This document shows, in pieces, positions 5,089 to 8,274 of a DNA stretch of 8,274 nucleotides. The stretch spans positions 1 through 8,274 of the forward strand of contig CAIPGJ010000339.1 of the NCBI GenBank assembly GCA_903864555.1. Direction: 5' to 3'. The notes under the pieces are model-generated. The model was not told where the DNA came from. It ran no database searches and was given only the letters and a program-made list of their open reading frames with translations. The stretch's first letter is position 1. Each line of letters opens with the position of its first letter. The DNA is from an uncultured Pseudomonadota bacterium. Its GTDB lineage: Bacteria > Pseudomonadota > Gammaproteobacteria > Burkholderiales > SG8-39. The position numbers and the translations under genes are program-made.

Positions 5089-7698
5089 GTGGCAACCAAG
5101 AAAAAATCCGTTCCCTCCGAGACAAAGCAGCCTTTGCCGCCGAAAAAGGTGGTGAAGCGTGCTGCCAAAGTCACAAAAGCGGTCAAAGAACCTTCGGCGG
5201 CGAAACCCGCGCGGGTCTCACGTGCCGCGTCTACAGACACCGGACCCGGCAAGAAGCTGATCATTGCCGAGAAGCCTTCGGTAGCCAACGACATTGCCAA
5301 GGCCATCGGCGGATTTACCCGGCATGGCGACTATTACGAAAGCGATGAATATGTGCTTTCGTCAGCGATAGGCCATCTGCTCGAGCTGATCCCCCCCGAG
5401 GGTGCGGAGGTCAAGCGTGGCAAATGGTCTTTTGCCAATTTGCCTGTCATTCCACCCCATTTTGACCTCAAACCAATAGAACGAACAGAAGACCGCCTCA
5501 AGCTGCTGACCAAGCTGATCAAACGCAAGGACGTCAGCGCCATGGTAAATGCCTGCGACGCGGGCCGCGAAGGCGAGCTGATCTTCCGCTACATCGTCCA
5601 GCACACCCGAATCAGCAAGCCGATCCAGCGCCTGTGGTTGCAGTCCATGACACAGGCGGCCATCCGAGACGGGTTCGGCAGGCTTCGAAGCGATGATGAA
5701 ATGAGGCCCCTGGCCGATGCGGCAGTATGCCGCTCTGAATCGGACTGGCTGATTGGCATCAACGGCACTCGTGCCATGACAGCCTTCAACTCGAAGGAAG
5801 GCGGCTTCTACAAGACAACGGTTGGCCGCGTTCAGACGCCCACCCTGGCCATCCTGGTGGAGCGGGAGGCGCGCATACGCGCCTTCGTGCCTCGGGACTA
5901 TTGGGAGGTTCACGCACGTTTCCAGGCAAAGCAGGGCGAGTATGCGGCCCGATGGTTCGATCCTTCTTTCAAGAAAAATGAGGATGGCGAACGCCGCCCG
6001 GAGAGGTTGTGGGCGCTGATCAAAGCCGAGTCGGTTGTGGCCGCCTGCTCCGGCACGCCAGGCACGGTCTCGGAGGAGACAAAGCCAACAACCCAACTCT
6101 CGCCGCTACTGTTCGACCTTACCAGCTTGCAGCGAGAGGCCAATGGACGCTTTGGATTTTCTGCTCGCACCACGCTTTCCCTGGCCCAGGCGCTGTACGA
6201 AAAGCACAAGGTTCTGACCTATCCGCGTACCGACGCACGTGCACTGCCCGAAGACTACATCGACACTGTCAAGCAGACGCTGACCGAGCTGAAGGAGTCG
6301 CCGCTGGGCACCTTTGCCTCAAAGATACTTTCGGCCGGGTGGGTGCGCCCTAACAAGCGGATCTTCGACAACAGCAAGATATCGGATCACTTCGCCATCA
6401 TTCCTACGCTTCAGCTTCCGAGACAGCTGAACGAGGCCGAGGCCAAGATTTACGACATGGTTGTGCGTCGTTTTCTGGCAGTTTTCTATCCCGCCGCAGA
6501 GTTCCTGCAGACAACGCGCATAACCACCGTCGCGGATCACAGCTTCAAGACTGAGGGCAAGGTTCTTGTCAATCCTGGCTGGATGGCGATATACGGTCGG
6601 GAAATCCAGGGCGAATCCGAAAACCTTCCTGTCATTGAAAACGGCGAGATTGTTGGCACGACGGAATTAGAGGTTAGAAACAACCAGACACGCCCTCCTC
6701 CCCGCTTCAGCGAGGCAACCCTGCTCTCCGCCATGGAGGGTGCTGGAAAGCTGGTGGAAGACGAGGAACTTCGGGAGGCCATGAGCGAAAAAGGCCTGGG
6801 AACTCCGGCGACACGCGCCAGCGTGATTGAGGGACTGCTGCAGGAAGAGTATCTGCATCGCCAGCAGCGTGAACTGGTACCGACTCCCAAAGCATTCTCA
6901 CTATTATTTGCCTTGCGCCACTTCGGAATCGAGGAACTCCGATCCCCGGAACTGACAGGCGACTGGGAATTCAAGCTCAAACAGATCGAGCGTGGCAAGC
7001 TGGGTCGGGAAGAGTTCATGAACCACATCACATCGCTGACAGGCGAGCTGGTTCAGCGAATCAAGCAGGGTGACATACCTGATACCGCATTCGCCACTGT
7101 GCCGGTGCCATGCCCGAAATGCGGTGGCACGGTGCAGGAGAATTACCGCAAGTTCCAGTGCCAAAAGTGTGACTTGTCTATCTGGAAAGTTGTTTCCGGG
7201 CGCGAATTCGCACCCGAGGAAGTTGCAGAGCTTTTCGAAAAGCGTGTTGTAGGACCCATGCAGGGTTTCCGCAGCCGGATGGGCAAGCCGTTTGCAGCCG
7301 TCATCAAACTCAACGACGAGTTCCGTACCGAGTTCGACTTTGGCCAATCCAATGGAGAAGATCAGGCGCCGGTCGACTTTTCCGGCCAGGACCCTCTGGG
7401 AGCCTGCCCAAAATGCGGCAATCGGGTTTTTGAAATGCCCATGGCCTTTGTCTGTGAAAACTCCACGGGCCCGGACAGAAAGTGCGATTTTCGTTCGGGC
7501 AAGGTCATCCTGCAGCGAAACATGGAACGCGAGCAAATGCAAAAACTGCTCGCAACCGGGAAGACTGATCTGCTGCACCGCTTCATTTCAAAGAAAGGGC
7601 GCCCCTTTTCAGCCTATCTGGTGCGCAAGCCCGAAGGCAGCGTGGGCTTCGAGTTCGAACCACGTGTGAAAAAGCCCGCCAAGGGCAAGGCTGCCTGA
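5089..7698 (+). CDS. topB: DNA topoisomerase III (type IA) with basic N-terminal tail and two zinc ribbons
   Basis: A type IA topoisomerase that cuts one strand through a 5'-phosphotyrosine link and passes DNA through the gap, relaxing negative supercoils and decatenating DNA. From GTG 5089 it has 869 residues, against about 650 for E. coli TopB. Residues 1-54 are a lysine/alanine/proline-rich tail (11 Lys, 3 Arg, 3 acidic). The Toprim domain starts at KKLIIAEKPSVA (Glu61) and carries NACDAGREGELIF (154-166), whose acidic residues bind magnesium. GRVQTPTLAILVERE (246-260) and the active-site segment LTYPRTDAR follow, with Tyr378 as the predicted nucleophile. Two zinc ribbons close the protein: Cys675/678/691/694 and Cys773/776/789/799. 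GTG 5089 (MATKKKS) is preferred over TTG 4993 because a good promoter lies between them and the upstream residues look random. Shine-Dalgarno pairing is weak (AGAAAAA). It sits downstream of smg and converges with gyrB. The CDAGREGE form and overall similarity favour topoisomerase III over TopA. Confidence 0.94.
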   Translation: MATKKKSVPSETKQPLPPKKVVKRAAKVTKAVKEPSAAKPARVSRAASTDTGPGKKLIIAEKPSVANDIAKAIGGFTRHGDYYESDEYVLSSAIGHLLELIPPEGAEVKRGKWSFANLPVIPPHFDLKPIERTEDRLKLLTKLIKRKDVSAMVNACDAGREGELIFRYIVQHTRISKPIQRLWLQSMTQAAIRDGFGRLRSDDEMRPLADAAVCRSESDWLIGINGTRAMTAFNSKEGGFYKTTVGRVQTPTLAILVEREARIRAFVPRDYWEVHARFQAKQGEYAARWFDPSFKKNEDGERRPERLWALIKAESVVAACSGTPGTVSEETKPTTQLSPLLFDLTSLQREANGRFGFSARTTLSLAQALYEKHKVLTYPRTDARALPEDYIDTVKQTLTELKESPLGTFASKILSAGWVRPNKRIFDNSKISDHFAIIPTLQLPRQLNEAEAKIYDMVVRRFLAVFYPAAEFLQTTRITTVADHSFKTEGKVLVNPGWMAIYGREIQGESENLPVIENGEIVGTTELEVRNNQTRPPPRFSEATLLSAMEGAGKLVEDEELREAMSEKGLGTPATRASVIEGLLQEEYLHRQQRELVPTPKAFSLLFALRHFGIEELRSPELTGDWEFKLKQIERGKLGREEFMNHITSLTGELVQRIKQGDIPDTAFATVPVPCPKCGGTVQENYRKFQCQKCDLSIWKVVSGREFAPEEVAELFEKRVVGPMQGFRSRMGKPFAAVIKLNDEFRTEFDFGQSNGEDQAPVDFSGQDPLGACPKCGNRVFEMPMAFVCENSTGPDRKCDFRSGKVILQRNMEREQMQKLLATGKTDLLHRFISKKGRPFSAYLVRKPEGSVGFEFEPRVKKPAKGKAA

Positions 7699-7706
7699 GG
7701 TGCTGC

Positions 7707-7728
7707 TGACCGGGCCGCGGCCCGGTCA
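7707..7728. terminator. Perfect 22-base palindrome between topB and gyrB, possible two-way terminator
   Basis: A GC-rich perfect palindrome starting TGACCGGGC and ending GCCCGGTCA, able to form a nine-pair stem with a CGCG loop. It begins eight bases after the topB stop and includes the gyrB stop codon (7726-7728 on the minus strand). Its place between convergent genes fits a terminator used in both directions. However, no T-run follows on either strand, so it is not a textbook intrinsic terminator. It may instead protect 3' ends or be a protein site. Confidence 0.55.
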
Positions 7729-8274
7729 AACGTCTAGGCGGGCTATCAGGGCATTCTGCTCGATAAAGAGCCGCCTGGGTTCGACTTCGTCCCCCATAAG
7801 GCGTGTGAAGATATCATCCGCAGCGAGAACATCCTCTATTTGCACCTTCAATAAGCGACGCGAAGCAGGATCCATGGTGGTTTCCCACAACTGGTCAGGA
7901 TTCATTTCTCCCAGACCTTTGTAGCGTTGTATGGAAGCACTTCGCTCCACTTCACCCAGCAACCAGTTAATTGCTTCCCCGAAGTTGAGCACCACCTGCT
8001 CCTTGTCGTCTCGATGTACGCTGGCTCCTGCACCTATCAGTCCCTTCAGAAGCTGTGAAGTGGTTTCCAACTGGTGATAATCGCCTGACGCGACAAAATC
8101 CTCGTTGATTACACTGGTGCGAATGTTTCCATGATGACTGCGCTCAACGACAATCTGGTGACGCTCGCTCTTTTCGTCATACCGGGAGCGTGTGCGAATA
8201 CCACCATTGCCCCCCGCCAATTCCGCCATTCTTGCTTCCAGGGAGATAGCGCTTTCTTCGGCGCGTGCAGCATC
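7726..8274 (-). CDS. gyrB: DNA gyrase subunit B, C-terminal part (cut by window edge)
   Basis: GyrB is the ATPase subunit of DNA gyrase, which with GyrA introduces negative supercoils. Only the last 182 residues are present, and the frame runs open through the right edge, beginning with [16 protein letters not shown]. The C-terminal GyrB signature [11 protein letters not shown] (116-126 of this fragment), the LWETTMDP segment and the closing [18 protein letters not shown] are clear. They separate it from ParE with good confidence. The ATPase domain and the first part of Toprim are outside. An internal Met at 8227-8229 is not the start, because the codons before it are in frame and read like GyrB. 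The stop lies inside the palindrome shared with the topB 3' end. In many proteobacteria gyrB follows dnaA-dnaN, which would place the replication origin to the right of this window (inference). Confidence 0.96.
   Translation of the reverse strand, partial: DAARAEESAISLEARMAELAGGNGGIRTRSRYDEKSERHQIVVERSHHGNIRTSVINEDFVASGDYHQLETTSQLLKGLIGAGASVHRDDKEQVVLNFGEAINWLLGEVERSASIQRYKGLGEMNPDQLWETTMDPASRRLLKVQIEDVLAADDIFTRLMGDEVEPRRLFIEQNALIARLDV

Noticed and set aside
4785..5306. A 173-codon minus-strand frame crossing the smg-topB gap
   Set aside because: It is antisense to both smg and the topB N-terminus, its sequence is low-quality, and there is no ribosome site. The promoter at 5019-5048 lies within it on the opposite strand.
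5362..6096. A 244-codon minus-strand open frame opposite topB (and a 224-codon one at 6904-7578)
   Set aside because: Both are codon-aligned antisense shadows of topB, and their translations resemble no protein I know.

Overview
This window looks like ordinary, well-kept chromosome from a moderately GC-rich proteobacterium, most likely a betaproteobacterium. The main reasons are the gene order LysM protein - dprA - smg - topoisomerase III, running divergently from def - fmt - rsmB, and the close resemblance of the LysM, Fmt, Def and GyrB proteins to betaproteobacterial versions as I remember them. No insertion sequence, prophage, CRISPR array, tRNA or rRNA is visible. The presence of gyrB suggests the window lies close to oriC, with dnaA/dnaN beyond the right edge, but that part is inference.

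Left block, minus strand (1-2021): def (peptide deformylase), fmt (methionyl-tRNA formyltransferase) and the N-terminal third of rsmB (16S rRNA m5C967 methyltransferase, cut by the left edge). They are transcribed in the order def-fmt-rsmB with gaps of 46 and 55 bases. They form the formyl-methionine cycle plus a ribosome modification enzyme.

Middle block, plus strand (2205-4865): after a divergent control region of about 183 bases come an exported LysM-domain protein, dprA (the loader of RecA onto incoming single-stranded DNA) and smg (DUF494). The gaps are only 6 and 21 bases, so these three are very probably one operon.

Right block (4866-8274): a 223-base gap carries a good sigma70-type promoter, followed by a full-length type IA topoisomerase III (topB). 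It has an unusual lysine-rich N-terminal tail and two C-terminal zinc ribbons. topB converges on the 3' end of gyrB (minus strand, cut by the right edge). Their stop codons are separated by 27 bases, and a perfect 22-base palindrome in this gap runs over the gyrB stop codon.

I found no undescribed multi-gene system. The most worthwhile leads are the poorly characterised LysM protein with an apparent internal duplication, the basic tail and start site of topB, and the shared palindrome between the convergent topB and gyrB genes. No gene-free stretch exceeds 300 bases.
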